Shown: positions 21,562 to 32,428 of the stretch, piece after piece
Numbering within the stretch: the first letter of the stretch is position 1
Layout: each line of letters begins with the position of its first letter
From: Bemisia tabaci
Lineage: Eukaryota; Arthropoda; Insecta; Hemiptera; Aleyrodidae
NCBI RefSeq assembly: GCF_918797505.1
Contig: NC_092801.1
Location: forward strand, 15,066,001-15,130,000
Direction: 5' to 3'
DNA length: 64,000 bases
The notes under the pieces: generated by a model
The model's input: the letters and a program-made list of their open reading frames with translations, nothing else
The model's database searches: none
Told to the model about the DNA's origin: nothing
Translations under genes and position numbers: made by a program

Positions 21562-22210
21562 TACAGGGTGTCTCAAAGTTAAACGCTATTGTTTTCAGAA
21601 TCGATTTTTTGGATCAGCAAAATACTTTTTTACTCTCTATCGGTTTTTCGTAAGATCCCCGCCTCAGATTGACTGGCCGAGCTTAAAATTTGAGCCAAAA
21701 CCCCGTTGTCTCTTGAGTGCGACTACAGTTGAGAGACTTGAAGGACAATACGCATACCTAAGTGCAGTTATTGCTATTTCGAGAAGTACATGTTTGAAGT
21801 TTCGAAATCACATGGATCCTTGTGGCGGAAAGAAAGTTCAAACTGACTTTTTGATGCTTAAAAATTGGAATTTGGGAGCGAATTTTTCACAGAGAATGCA
21901 TTGAGACTAGTTTTACTTGATATCATTAATATCTCAATATTTTTCAAAACTGCACTTATGCGCCTTGTCCTCCAAGCCCCTCAGTTATGAATGGACATGC
22001 ATGTAAATTAGCAAATTTATGCTCTGTAATTCCCTAAACCTGTACCTTGCCTCAAGAGAACCGGATTATCTTTCAAGGAGGGTCTCAAGAGGAGCATGGG
22101 CTCTTAAATGAGAGTATTTTTTAGGAAAGCCTTACATGAGAATAGAGTATTGCCTTGATCCTCACAATCGATTCCGAAAATATGTGCGTTTAACCTTGGG
22201 ACACCCTGTA
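21562..22210. mobile_element. Family T element with TACAGGGTGTC ends
   Basis: Termini TACAGGGTGTCTCAAAGTTA and the inverted GGGACACCCTGTA enclose about 650 bp without a transposase. It contains an S element (about 21,735-21,984). ACAGGGTGTCCC-type ends are widespread in arthropod DNA elements. Confidence 0.75.
21735..21984. mobile_element. Family S element nested in T
   Basis: It matches 30,260-30,507 over most of its length, including TTAAAAATTGGAATTTGG and GCGCCTTGTCCTCCAAGCCC. The left terminus is decayed. Confidence 0.65.
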
Positions 22211-22605
22211 TTTTCCAATTAAGACCATGTCGATTCTCGGGTGAATCTCACCGCACATAAGGATACAGGCCTTTCAAAACTCAGCTGAGTTGACTTTTTA
22301 AGAGAATACGGGTTTGCATTAGCTCGATATGTACGCGTCTGTTGAGTTAAGCAGTCTCGTCTTGCGACATTTTGCAGTTTGCGCTCTGGACACTTCTCTC
22401 GTCACGTTTTTGCTCTACGTTAAAGTTCTCAAGATGGTAGACTCAACGTTTCAATTGATGAACTGCGTCTTTTATGACAAAATTCCAACTTCAATAATTA
22501 CTGCGCGGAATTTTCAAGGGTTCCTATCATAAATTGAAAATATGTAAAATTTTGGCAATTTTTTTGAGGAAGGTGCAATGAGATTTGAAAAATTTTACAG
22601 AGACC
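22211..22605. other. Non-coding spacer
   Basis: A plus-strand frame of 67 codons at 22,329-22,532 has no recognisable feature. Nothing else was seen. Confidence 0.4.
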
Positions 22606-22862
22606 TACTGCCGTGCTAAGAAAAAACGCCGTATGAACATTCGAGAGTTGCCGAATTCCCTCGGATAAAACGTCCCTTTGGAAGGAAGTTATGCAAATTT
22701 GTCCTCGATATTGTCAGATATTATAGATCAAAGTACGCACAATATTGTCCACAAAGTTGGAAGAAAAATATTCAAAACTTTCCCAGTAAATTAGTATTTT
22801 ACCAAATGAAATTTGGCAACATCCGAGGGTTCATACGGCGTTTTTCCTTAGCAAGGCGGTAT
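22606..22862 (+). mobile_element. MITE family A, copy 6
   Basis: Left end TACTGCCGTGCTAAGAAAAA; right end GTTTTTCCTTAGCAAGGCGG followed by TA. The interior is more diverged than in copies 4 and 5. Confidence 0.85.
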
Positions 22863-22918
22863 AAAACTTATGATTGATTAACTTGAAGTTCGAATATCGG
22901 CAGGAAAAAATGGACCGC

Positions 22919-23150
22919 GGTAAAAAGACAGGAACCAAGCCACATCAGCTATTGCCAAAAATTAGGCGCTTTAATTTTTTACATGAAAACGGTTGTACGG
23001 ATTTTTGTGTCAATTTCAGTGAGCTTTTTGCATAGTGTGAAGCATATTATTTAAAATTTTCAGAGGAATCTGCACAAACGTTATCTTGTAAAAAATTAAA
23101 CTGTCCTGTTATATTTTGCAATAGCTGATGGGGCTTGGTTCCTTTCTGCT
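22919..23150. mobile_element. Family U element, copy 2
   Basis: The inverted ends are AGGAACCAAGCCACATCAGC and GCTGATGGGGCTTGGTTCCT, then TATTGC and GCAATA. Its interior differs from that of the U copy at 3,380. Confidence 0.75.
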
Positions 23151-23187
23151 TAACCTGCCCCGGTTTTCAAATGCTCCAGAATTCAAG

Positions 23188-23345
23188 GGCGGATCCAGCA
23201 ATTTGGCAACACCGGATTTCCTACATTTAAAACTATGTTAAATAATCGATTCGTATCAGAGCACCTGGCCCCTTCCGGGTATCGATACATTTCCATTGGT
23301 TTAAATGGAGAAAAAAACAATGTTGCCAATTTGCTGGATCCGCCA
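23188..23345. mobile_element. Short inverted-repeat element related to N
   Basis: Ends GGCGGATCCAGCAATTTGGC and GCCAATTTGCTGGATCCGCC are perfectly inverted. The centre has TAATCGATTCG and GGTTTAAATGG words shared with the N elements at 31,592 and 37,178. Confidence 0.75.
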
Positions 23346-24276
23346 ATGCCAGAATTAAAATCCCTGAGACAAGCCCTGTTCGAGTTGAGCATGACAAATA
23401 TCACTCTCTCACATAAAATACCCCTCACCTATGACCATTTTGTTTTGTTGTATGATCTACATTGTGAGACGGTGTTAAATACTGATTGAAAAAAAAATCG
23501 TTTCGCACAGCAGTCAAAACAACGTTGATAACGAGAGAGAAGTAGGATGAACTCGGAAAACAATGACGACGAGGCAAATATTTATCGAATCCGTAGTGGC
23601 AAAAAATATGTTTAACCTCTGATCTGAAATTAATAAAAACAAGTCGGAAAACTTAGGGAGAGTATCACGACTGAAGAAAAGAATCTCACAAAAAGCTAAG
23701 AAAAAAAGTCAAAATATATTGCACATTCTATTATGATGGTTCATTTTTCCCTTTTCTGAGAGTTCAAAAGTGATTTTTTTTATGTCAAACCTATTTTTAA
23801 ACTTGAAAAATAATATTAATTTGGAGTCCCAGGGGAGAACCTCCAGTACCTCAATTTGTCACGGCTACACAATTAGGCCATATCTTGCAATTATATAGAG
23901 CAAGACTGGGAGGAATTGCAGGTCATAATTTTTTCCTTCCACGAATTTCATATAGTTAAAGCAAGCTATCTCTGAGACCTAAAAAATAATTTTCTAGTGT
24001 TTGGGTTCATTTTTGAAAAAACAGAGGATGTAAAGTTGCGCATCAAGATCCGACATCGGGATACGGTAGATTAGGATTTAAAAAAATGTTTTTTTCTAGA
24101 AACCATTTTTTCTCAACTGCAAACTGTGAGCAACAGGCGCTTTTTGCAGCAGAAGATTCATTAAACCAACCCCTCACACTCGGCTGTAAATAACTTTCAG
24201 TTTTTGAAGCCCCATTTTCACGGTCGGAAATATCATCCGATGCTTTTGTTTTGAACCGGTTTCGTCAGGCAGGAAA
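23346..24276. other. AT-rich non-coding stretch
   Basis: No gene or repeat boundary is recognised over about 930 bases. Confidence 0.45.
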
Positions 24277-24845
24277 ACTAAAGTCAGGGGCGGACTGGCC
24301 CTAAATTAAGTATGGGGCGGGCCCCTAGGGAGGTCTGGGGGGGCCCCCCAGTAGAAGGGGGGTCCAAGGGCCCTCCTCCGGAAAATTTTGAAAATTAGGC
24401 CCTTTTAGAATGAATTTTACGCTATTTTAGACCCTATTCTTTAATATTATTTTTGAAACATTATCCAACAAGAGACCAGAAATGCAAAACTTAGTATATT
24501 TTTACTTAAACTGGATGAAAAAATGAGAATCCGTTGTATACTTGGAATTCAACTTTTATTTTCCTCTTCCAACGAAAAATTGTGCTAAAGCTAAATTAGT
24601 ATACAGAAGATACATAGAATCAAGTAGAATAGTAATAGTGACAGTCTAAAAAGAACACATTCTGAAAAACACAGTTCGGATTTTTTTGTTCGTTTGTTTT
24701 TTTTAAATGTACTTTTTAGCCGCCAAAATTGACAACTGTCTTAATTTTTTTTGAACGTTTTATTGGATCCTTTCTTCGCTCTGCTCATAGAAAAATCAGT
24801 GCCGTTTACTAGTTAAATGACGCGTAATGAATGAATAAATCGATG

Positions 24846-24998
24846 GTTAAATTCTGAAAACACGTAACTCGGAATCCGCATCATGAACCCTGAGACTCGT
24901 AAGGATGCTCATGTTTTGCGTGTATCCTTATGAGTCTCAGGGTTCATGAGTTAATGATGCGGATTCCGAGATACGTGTTTTCAGAATTTAGCCATCGA
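24846..24998. repeat. Hairpin inside the hAT-like element
   Basis: About 65-bp arms, one containing GAATCCGCATCATGAACCCT and the other its near-complement, surround a loop of about 17 bases. A few mismatches and a short insertion are present. Confidence 0.85.
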
Positions 24999-25346
24999 AA
25001 TAAAAATAAGAATGAAAATAAAAATACAAACAAAAAATTGACAAAAATCTGACACTTTGAAAATTATTGTGTTAATTAAACTGGAAATAGAAACACAGTT
25101 TTACGAAAAAGTCTTGACGCTCGGATTGTTCACATTCCCATTGGTTTTTCACACTTTACCGGTCTTGTAATATCGAGCCATACACTAATGACAACTGTGT
25201 GGCGCCGGCGGCATTCGCGATCCAGACAAGCCTCGAGCCTTGTGAGTGAGTGAAGTAGCCCTATGGTATTTGAAGGAATCGACTCGCACGCGCGTCTTAA
25301 ATGTGTCAAAAGAGGCCTTATGTCGCGGGAATTTTTGAATTAGAAA

Positions 25347-25632
25347 AAAGTCATTGGGGCTGCCCATACAATACGTAACGTATTAAGGGGGGAGGAGGGG
25401 GGGGTCAAGCCCAACGTTACGTAACTCTTTTTTGCCGTAAGACCTTTTTTTTCCTTGTTAATTTAAAAAACTGACCAAAATAGGGGGGAGGGGCGAGGCT
25501 TGTGTTACGTATTTATTTATTTTTTTTGAGGGGGGGGATGGTTCGAGCTTGCGTTACGATGCGTTACGGAGGGGGGATGGGGGTAAAAAAATCGGAAAAA
25601 CTGCGTTACGTATTATATGGACAGCCCCCATT
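25347..25632. mobile_element. Nested element with ATACGTAACG ends
   Basis: Left end GGGGCTGCCCATACAATACG; right end CGTATTATATGGACAGCCCC. G-rich interior. The half-copy at about 8,402-8,511 is related. Confidence 0.7.
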
Positions 25633-25739
25633 ATGGATTTCGCTAAAGGGGGGAAAAATCGCCGAAGGCCCCTACGAAATCCCTTGAGGAAGGTAGGAAA
25701 GGTTCCCTACTAGGGGCCTCCAAAGTTCAAAATTGCATA

Positions 25740-26235
25740 GAAATGCGCCCTCGAGGCCTCTCTGAATCAGTACCAAAGGGCCCCCGGCAAAAAGGACCCT
25801 TTTGTCGAATCGGCGATAAAGAGCCCGGTGCCTTGAAGGTCCTTAGAGGCGGTATAAAACCGCATCAAGGCCTCTTCAAATCGGCAATAAATGGTCCCTT
25901 GGAAACGGCAAAAAAGGACTCCTTCGAATCAGATAAAGGGGCTCTTTTAAGGTCCTTAGAAGCGGCAAAAAAAGGCTCCATCGAGTCTTCTTCGAATCGG
26001 CAATAAATGAGTCCTTCAGGGCTCTTCCGAAATGACAAAAAAGGACCCCTTTGGACTTATTCGAATCAGAAAAAAGGGCTCTCAAAATGCAACGCCCTTA
26101 GATACGGCATAAAAAAGCTCCTTCAGGGCGCTCTCCGAATCGGCAATAAAGTGTCCTGTCCTCTCAGGAGTCTCGGGGCCCTTTCTCGAGGACGAACCGA
26201 AAAAGCCCTCGGGCGCTTCTTCGAAACGGCGAAAT
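25740..26235 (+). repeat. Degenerate minisatellite
   Basis: Variants of TCGAATCGGCAATAAA, GGTCCCTTGG and AAAAAAGGACCC recur at irregular spacing of roughly 45-65 bases. The open frames across it, such as 25,743-26,006, reflect the repeat, not a gene. Confidence 0.7.
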
Positions 26236-26343
26236 ACGGCCCTTCAAATCGGCCAAAAGGGGCCCCTCCGGGGCCCCTTTTGGCCGATGAAAGTGGGGCG
26301 ATCGCCCCATCGCCACCCCGGCCAGTCCGTCCCTGACTAAAGT

Positions 26344-26747
26344 AGTTTCATTTCTAACTTTAAAAAACTGTGCCTAGGCGTTTGAGAGGACTTCAGAGTC
26401 ATAAGTTACAAATTCCTAGGAAAATACCGCGCAAAAAAATTAAAATTTATGGAATCAACTGTATTTTTTTCTTCCCTCCCCGTCCATCTCATCTCTTTTT
26501 TTCAATCGTAAGAATTTCCGTGGAAAGCCGCCAGGATCAATTGAGAACAACCGGTTCATTCATATGTTGACCTTGCTGCGGCGGCCCGATGCGCAGGATC
26601 CCGCTAAAACTTTTTGCGCAGTTAGTTGGTCACACCAGATGGGATGCGTGGCGCCAAACTCGGACCGGCTGATCCTCATTCCTGATTTTTTTTCCCGACA
26701 ATATTGCATTCTTGCCCTGAAATTAGCTACATACCTTTTCCTAACCA
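26344..26747. other. Non-coding spacer
   Basis: No supported gene or repeat was noticed. Confidence 0.4.
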
Positions 26748-27222
26748 TACACTGAAAAAAAGAATATTGCTGAAATTGCCGTGCATGCGGGGTATTTCAT
26801 GGCATGTTGTAGCTAAAAAACGAACGAGCAAACCATGCAGGTAAAATCGTTACACAAATTTCAGCTATCTTACACACACGCGTGTAGGAGCTTTTGCTCT
26901 CTGAAAAGCTACGTCTGTTACCTTTTTAGTTATTCTTCCGTAAATTTCGCTATTTTTCCGTAAATTCCGCTATTTCAGCCTAACTATTGAGCTATTTTTA
27001 CTGTTCGCAAAGTACCAATACCAAAAAATACAGTTTCACTTCCAAGCCACTCGATGCAAGATTAACTGCATGAAGGCGCGCAGATGTAGCAAATCGGTGT
27101 AGCAATTCGTGCCAGTCGTTCACTTGATTCAACACCGTGCACGGATAAGAAAGCTTTACGAAGTGAAGCACATTTTGCTCCACCCTAAATCGGTGAATTA
27201 GCAATCCTTTTTTTTCAGTGTG
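26748..27222. mobile_element. Element with TACACTGAAAAAAA ends
   Basis: Left TACACTGAAAAAAAGAAT and right CCTTTTTTTTCAGTGT are inverted. The roughly 475-bp interior is unlike families B and D. Confidence 0.55.
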
Positions 27223-27682
27223 ACCAAAAAAACCGCCCCTGGAAAGACGCAAAGCGACGGGAACGCAAGGAATAGTAGAGCACTTACTTTCGGTGTGATA
27301 GAACCCGGTCTCGGATTTCGAGCGGAGCAGTGGAGTGGTCTCCATTCCTGCGGCACGTGGAGCGGAGGAGCGAAGACCACGGGTTCAAACCTACGTTCGG
27401 GAGATATCCGGGGGGCCGGGGCCCAAACTGGCGCAGGCACTCGACGGGCGCGTTTTCGACGTCGTTGGCGACACTGCAACACTCGCGTGCATTTGATCCG
27501 ACCGTTCGCGTTCTAGGATTGAGCGCGCGTCCACTTGAGCACCGGACACAATCTCATCTGATCTGCTCGCCCGGCAATTTCGACCAGTTATCCAGTTAAC
27601 TTCCCATTCTCCGGCGACGCCAGTCACACCTCCCCCCCCCCCCCCCCTCTCTCGAAGAGCCCCCACCTTCAGCCCCGATCCC
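27223..27682. other. CpG-rich stretch
   Basis: GC-rich with several overlapping frames on both strands (for example 27,220-27,516 plus and 27,391-27,666 minus), none with a recognisable domain. It ends in a C tract and AGAGCCCCCACCTTCAGCCC, which recurs in variant form near 32,400. Confidence 0.35.
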
Positions 27683-27920
27683 CCACTGGAAAAAAAAACA
27701 CATTGGATCTAGAGTCCAGACTCTTAAAAACATCGACAAGAAAATATAATCTTGATTCAATCAGATTTAAGCTTAAATCAAGAACCAAGCCTCTTAATTT
27801 GAGCGGATTTCCTTTTGATCTAAGCTTAAATCTGATTGAATTAAGAGTATTTTTTCTTGTCAACGTTTGCAAGAGTCTGGACTCTAGATCCAATGTGTTT
27901 TTTTTTTTTTTTTTTCCAGT
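27683..27920. mobile_element. Family D foldback, copy 1
   Basis: Starts CACTGGAAAAAAAAACACAT and ends ATGTG, T tract, CCAGTG. The arms carry GAGTCCAGACTCTTAAAAAC and GTCTGGACTC, and the centre TTAAGCTTAAATC. Almost the whole element is self-complementary. Confidence 0.85.
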
Positions 27921-28099
27921 GCTGTTTTTTGTAACGCGGGTCCTGAGGCTGGACTAACCTGGGGCCGTATCCATAGTCACTCCCTAAGAATAATATCGAA
28001 AATCATACAATCTTTTCGCAGTGACAAATCATTGTAATACCTTGCAAGAGTCTATTTCCGGCATCAAACTGATGAATTTTTTCGAATCTCGATCGTAAA

Positions 28100-28612
28100 A
28101 ATGGAGATGTTGCTTGTGTGAGGAATTAGCGATTTGACTGTTGATTTGTATGTAAAGTTCGCGAGAAACACGATGGTGCCACTGGTTTTCTCTGAAATTA
28201 ACTCCCAAGCTCAAAAAACGCTCTCAAGTTGAGGTCAAAATGGAGGGGATATCCCACCCTACCCTAAGATTCCACGACTACATCAAGACTAACTCTCCAT
28301 GCAAATATAGGGAGCAAATACATTGGACAGGCTGCCACTTTCAGTTTTGGGACTCCAAAACTGAAACACGGCAACCCTGCTAATGTATTTGCTCCCTATT
28401 TTTGCATGGATGGTTAGTCTTGATGTAGACGTGGACTTTCAGGGTAGGGTGGGATATCCCCTCCATTTTGGCCTCAACTTGAGAGCTTTTTTTGAGCTTG
28501 GGAGTTGATTTCAGAGAAAACCAGTGGCACCATCGTGTTTTCTTGCGAACTTTTACTTAAGAATCAACAGTCAAATCGCAAATTCCTCACACATGCAACA
28601 TCTCCATTATCC
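28100..28612. mobile_element. Family K long foldback
   Basis: Two inverted arms of about 240 bp meet near 28,350 with a loop of about 20-30 bases. Shared words include CACGATGGTGCCACTGG, ATGGAGGGGATATCCCACCC and AGGGAGCAAATACATT. The half-copy at 6,340-6,589 is one arm. Confidence 0.88.
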
Positions 28613-28738
28613 TCTCTGTGATGCCACGTGGCCTCTTGGAACCTCCCTGAATCGTGATGCATTAAACCGATCCCCAAAGTGCGAAACCACGTATTTAACT
28701 TGCGTTGTTTCAACATTTTCGCTTCTCTTCTATTTTTT

Positions 28739-29017
28739 CGGAGAGATATAAGGCAACTCGACGAAAATGACATCGTACTCGACGTCATAGCCAAACAACT
28801 TGTCTGGTACGGTCATGTCAATAGGATGACGGAAGAGAGGCTGCCAAAAAAGATGCTTGATTGGGTTTCTCCTGGGAGGAGACGAAGGGGACGCCCGGTG
28901 AAAGGTTGGCGACAGGGGGCTATGGATGAGATGAGGGAGTGCCAACTCCCTGATGACCTGTGGGAGGACCTAGTTTTGTGGCGGTTAGGCGTCGCAGAAC
29001 GCCAGAGAGCTCTGTGA
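28739..29017 (+). pseudogene. 3' fragment of a non-LTR retrotransposon reverse transcriptase ORF
   Basis: The frame from about 28,739 to the stop at 29,015-29,017 includes LVWYGHVNRMTEERLPKKML and GRRRRGRPVKGW, then a WEDLVLWRLGVAERQRAL ending. This pattern closes the second ORF of many arthropod non-LTR elements. It is severely 5'-truncated; the frame upstream runs into family P sequence. No poly-A tail is evident. Confidence 0.8.
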
Positions 29018-29152
29018 GAGCGACTCTTACGTATGTATATAAGCCAATTTTTATAGCTGGAAACTTTTACAGGATATTCTGCTTCTAGAGAGGAAAAATC
29101 ATGGCAGTTTTGAGAAAACTCCGTTGACTATTATTCATAAGGTATGACAACC

Positions 29153-29356
29153 CTGGTAAAAATTGGCAGTAGAATCTGTGTTCCAAAATATCATATATCT
29201 AAAGGCGGCTGTAAGATTTCCAATAGCTTCTGTAACCGGCTGTACAATTTCTTATAGCCTTTTATAGCCGATGGCGATTAAGCAACAGCCAGACGATAAA
29301 GTTTATACTAAACGTTACTAAATACGGATACCAGGACTTAGTTAGTTTTTGGACTA
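29153..29356 (+). repeat. L-family repeat, copy 2
   Basis: Begins CCCTGGTAAAAATTGGCAGT and matches the inverted copy at the window start, ending at GGACTTAGTTAG. Confidence 0.75.
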
Positions 29357-29559
29357 CCGCTCTCTTTTTGTGCCGTGGTATCTTGATTTATTTTGCGAGG
29401 AAAGCTCCGTACTTTTGAAGGATGCCTGTCATTCTTAATATGTTGGAGCGTCTTCAATTTCTTATGATACTGTGCAATACCTCTGGTGTGAAATAGTTGC
29501 TTTAGACGCCGTGGCACGCTGCGGCGCGGCGGGCGGGCAGAGAGTGCGAAACGCGCATT
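29357..29559. other. Non-coding spacer
   Basis: No gene is seen. A GC-rich patch, GCGGCGCGGCGGGCGGGC, precedes the palindrome. Confidence 0.4.
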
Positions 29560-29635
29560 GGCGCCTACAAACCTAACAGGGATACTTCACGCATTGCGCA
29601 ATGCGTGAAGTATCCCTGTTAGGTTTGTAGGCGCC
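29560..29635. repeat. Perfect 76-bp palindrome with no spacer
   Basis: GGCGCCTACAAACCTAACAG runs inward to CACGCATTGCGCAATGCGTG at the centre, and the second half is an exact complement. The inner word TACTTCACGCATTGCG is shared with family E interiors, so it may derive from an E element. Confidence 0.95.
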
Positions 29636-29845
29636 AGTGCGTCGCCGCTCCGCTTTGTGTTAGGCTCTAATATTTAATCTCGCGGAGTCAGCGTTTTTCA
29701 ACTCATGATTTTGAAATGTTTGCACACTCTGTATGGACTATTCTCATTTAATTGATGGAAAAAAATATGTTTTAAAGAAAAATATAATGTGTGTTTGGTA
29801 AATATTAAGGTAGTTCAAACTTAATGATTTCAAAAGCACACGAAT

Positions 29846-30076
29846 TTCTACACAATTTCTTATAGCCTTTTATAGCCAATGGCGATAAAGTGTAAAGCCC
29901 GGCGATAGGAACTATAGCCCGACTGTATACTTTTTTATAGCTTCGTATAGCCCGGCTATATGATTTGCTCCGCTTTCTACAGCCAGCTGTATGATTTTCA
30001 ATAGCCTTCTTTAGTCGGCTATAAGAACTCCTATGGTATTTTGAAACGCAGCTCCTATCGCCAATTTTTACCAGGG
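29846..30076. repeat. L-family repeat, rearranged copy 3
   Basis: Its left part (TTTCTTATAGCCTTTTATAG) has the orientation of copy 2. Its right part, ending CCAATTTTTACCAGGG, has the orientation of copy 1. The family is partly self-complementary. Confidence 0.6.
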
Positions 30077-30259
30077 AAGAAGTCTGCAACGTCGCAAACA
30101 AAGATACTTGGTATACACTGCAGATACTTGGTCTAAAGGCCTATTCTGGTAAATAGGAGCGAAATATTCGGCATTCAGCCGCAGACCCGCGAAACCTGCA
30201 TTTTCCGCCAAAACCCATGTTCGCAGAGTAGTACCTAGCAGACCCGAAAAAGACCTTAT

Positions 30260-30507
30260 GAGGGGCTTGGAGGACAAGGCGCACATGGGCAGTTTTTGCT
30301 CTTTCGAGAAACACGTGTTTGAAGTTTCAAAATTACACGGACGCTTATGGCGGTCAGAAAGTTCAAACCGACTTTTTAATGCTTAAAAATTGGAATTTGG
30401 AAGAGAATTATTCACAGAATATGCATTAAGACTAGTCTCACTTGAAATCATTGATATCTTAATTTTTCAAAAACTGCACTCATGCGCCTTTGTCCTCCAA
30501 GCCCCTC
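30260..30507. mobile_element. Family S element
   Basis: Inverted ends GAGGGGCTTGGAGGACAAGG and CTTTGTCCTCCAAGCCCCTC, followed inward by CGCACATG and CATGCGC. Confidence 0.8.
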
Positions 30508-30586
30508 AAACCAAGATACATCCCGTAAAATATTCACCTTCAACGAGCAAAAAATCGTTGATTTGGGGAAATTGGATTACATTTTC

Positions 30587-30822
30587 CTGACAAGAACCAA
30601 GAGCATTCCAATGTTGTTAAGATTGCGCAATTTTTTTACCTTGCGAGTATAAACCGATCATCTACACAAGTTTCATCTTTACTCCCAATAAACTATGAAT
30701 TCAAGACGAAAATTACCCCTGTAGATCAAATTTTGTGCATGATTCCAGCGATTCTTTGCGAAGAATGTAAGTTGCAAAATCCCAGCATCATTGGAGTGCT
30801 CTTGGTTCATTTCTGCAAAATA
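30587..30822. mobile_element. Family U element, copy 3
   Basis: Left AAGAACCAAGAGCATTCCAA and right CATTGGAGTGCTCTTGGTTC. It abuts the B element at 30,823 at its outer right edge. Confidence 0.7.
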
Positions 30823-31235
30823 CACTGAAAAAAAATGCTCGGCGTTTTTACCAAGGTCCGTTGGTACCTTTACCATCTCACTTTTTTTTACCAATGATTG
30901 GTAATTTTACCAAGACAGACTGATAATCTTACCTAAAAACCGGTATTTTTACTATTTTTTTCAGGTAAGAATACCACTTTTATTGGTAATAATTCCTGGT
31001 AACTTTGCCATTTTATCTCGGTAATTCTACCATAGTCGATAAAAATCATTGGCGTTTTTACCAAGATCCAGTAAAATTACCGAGAAGATTCAATAATTTT
31101 ACCGACATTTCTCGGTAAAATTACCAATTCCGTAAACGGTAATTTTACCAAGAAAAAACTGGGATCAAATAGAACCCTGAAATCTTGGTAATTTTACCCT
31201 TTTCTTAGTAAATACACCGAGATTTTTTTTTCAGT
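30823..31235 (-). mobile_element. Family B element, copy 3, inverted
   Basis: Starts CACTGAAAAAAAATGCTCGG and ends GAGATTTTTTTTTCAGTG. The interior order is the reverse complement of copies 1 and 2. Confidence 0.85.
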
Positions 31236-31439
31236 GTGTAACCCAATTAAGGGTGGGCCCAAAAACGACCCCCATCAATACGCTTCCTCTGAGGTAAGAA
31301 TATCTAGTAGCTTTGCTTAAAAAGCAAACATTTTATCCAGAAATGTGACAACGCCCGTTTATTTGTGGGCATTTTTCTTACCACGGCAGAAAAGATCTTT
31401 TTCTCTTTCCGCCCCTCGCCCGGAAATTTCAAACGAAAT
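31236..31439. other. Spacer with an A-family right end
   Basis: Near 31,345-31,389, GTGACAACGCCCG and GCATTTTTCTTACCACGGCA resemble a decayed right terminus of MITE family A. Confidence 0.45.
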
Positions 31440-31847
31440 TCGAATCCGGAAATAAATTCAATTGAAACGACTTCCGGGGAGCTTCTCGGGGTTAATTATT
31501 TAGAGTTGATCATCGAAATTTAATTGAGTGGGTCGCCTCCGGAACGACGAATGCATAACTCCACGTTAGGTGAGAGGGGGAAAAAGTAAGACGGCAGTGG
31601 CGTGGCGTGAATTGCGATGTATCGATTGTTATGCCATTTAAACCTATGGAAAAGGATCGATAAACAGGGTGTTCGCAGCGAACACCTTAATAATCGATTC
31701 TTTACCATAGGTTTAAATGGCAGATCAAGCGATATATCGCAAAGCACGCCACGCCACTGGAACGTACCCCTGTTTTTGAGCCGCGCGCAGAGGTAAATTA
31801 GAACTAAGCGTCGCTCCGGGAAGAATATGACGAGAGGGATAGCGGGG
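31440..31847 (+). repeat. Duplicated block R, copy 1, interrupted by an N element
   Basis: It shares GAGCTTCTCGGGGTTAATTA, GAGTTGATCATCGAAATTTA and GAAGAATATGACGAGAGGGA with 32,109-32,385 and 33,047-33,272. The N element occupies 31,592-31,759. Confidence 0.88.
31592..31759. mobile_element. Family N element, copy 1
   Basis: Ends CAGTGGCGTGGCGTG and CACGCCACGCCACTG. The inner arms carry GGTGTTCGCAGCGAACACC at the centre and TAAACCTATGG / CCATAGGTTTA. Compared with the empty block at 32,285, insertion replaced about four bases; no duplication is visible. Confidence 0.85.
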
Positions 31848-32108
31848 ATGCTTGGGAGCCCAATGAGAACATTTACAGTCGAAACTCATCAAAGGTGTAA
31901 CTTTTTCGTCAATTTTTCCCGTCTTTTTGCTGTAGAAATGCTGTCCAGAATGATGGCAATTTGGCAACTTTGCCCCCTCATTTCTCAAAAACCGTGCGTA
32001 TACTCAAGCTAAAATTTTTACCAAAGTTTCAAGGTATCATAAGGTATTGTTTGGGCCCGGTTTCAGAAAAATCCCCGCTGGCCCAAATTGTGCCAAAAAA
32101 CGGTCGTT
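31848..32108. other. Non-coding spacer between R copies
   Basis: No gene or family match was noticed. Confidence 0.4.
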
Positions 32109-32385
32109 TTTGGCGTCGCGCTTTCAAACGAATTTCGAATTCGGAAATAAATTCAATTGAAACGACTTCCGCGGAGCTTCTCGGGGTTAATTATTTAGAG
32201 TTGATCATCGAAATTTAATTAAGTCGGTCGCCTCCGCAGCGACGAATGCATAACTCCACGTTAGATGAGAGGGGGAAAAGTAAGACGGAGCGAACGTACC
32301 CCTGTTTTCGAGCCGCGCGCGGGGGAAAATTAGAACTAAGCGTCGCTCCGGGAAGAATATGACGAGAGGGATAGCGGCGGTCATT
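32109..32385 (+). repeat. Duplicated block R, copy 2
   Basis: Uninterrupted version of the block. It gives the pre-insertion sequence GTAAGACGGAGCGAACGTAC for the N element in copy 1. Confidence 0.9.
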
Positions 32386-32428
32386 CCTCCCCCCTCTCTC
32401 AAAGAGCCCCGACCTCAGCCCCGGTCCC

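Larger units (their letters stand above)
24285..26335. mobile_element. hAT-like element, 2,051 bp, non-autonomous
   Basis: Termini CAGGGGCGGACTGGCC and GGCCAGTCCGTCCCTG are flanked by a perfect 8-bp duplication, ACTAAAGT, at 24,277-24,284 and 26,336-26,343. Both termini and duplication size fit the hAT superfamily. No transposase domain is seen inside. Cargo includes a foldback at about 24,846-24,998, a nested ACGTAACG element at 25,347-25,632 and a degenerate minisatellite at about 25,740-26,235. Confidence 0.92.

Noticed and set aside
25743..26336. Frames of about 90-110 codons
   Set aside because: They cross a degenerate minisatellite and repeat with it; no domain is recognisable.
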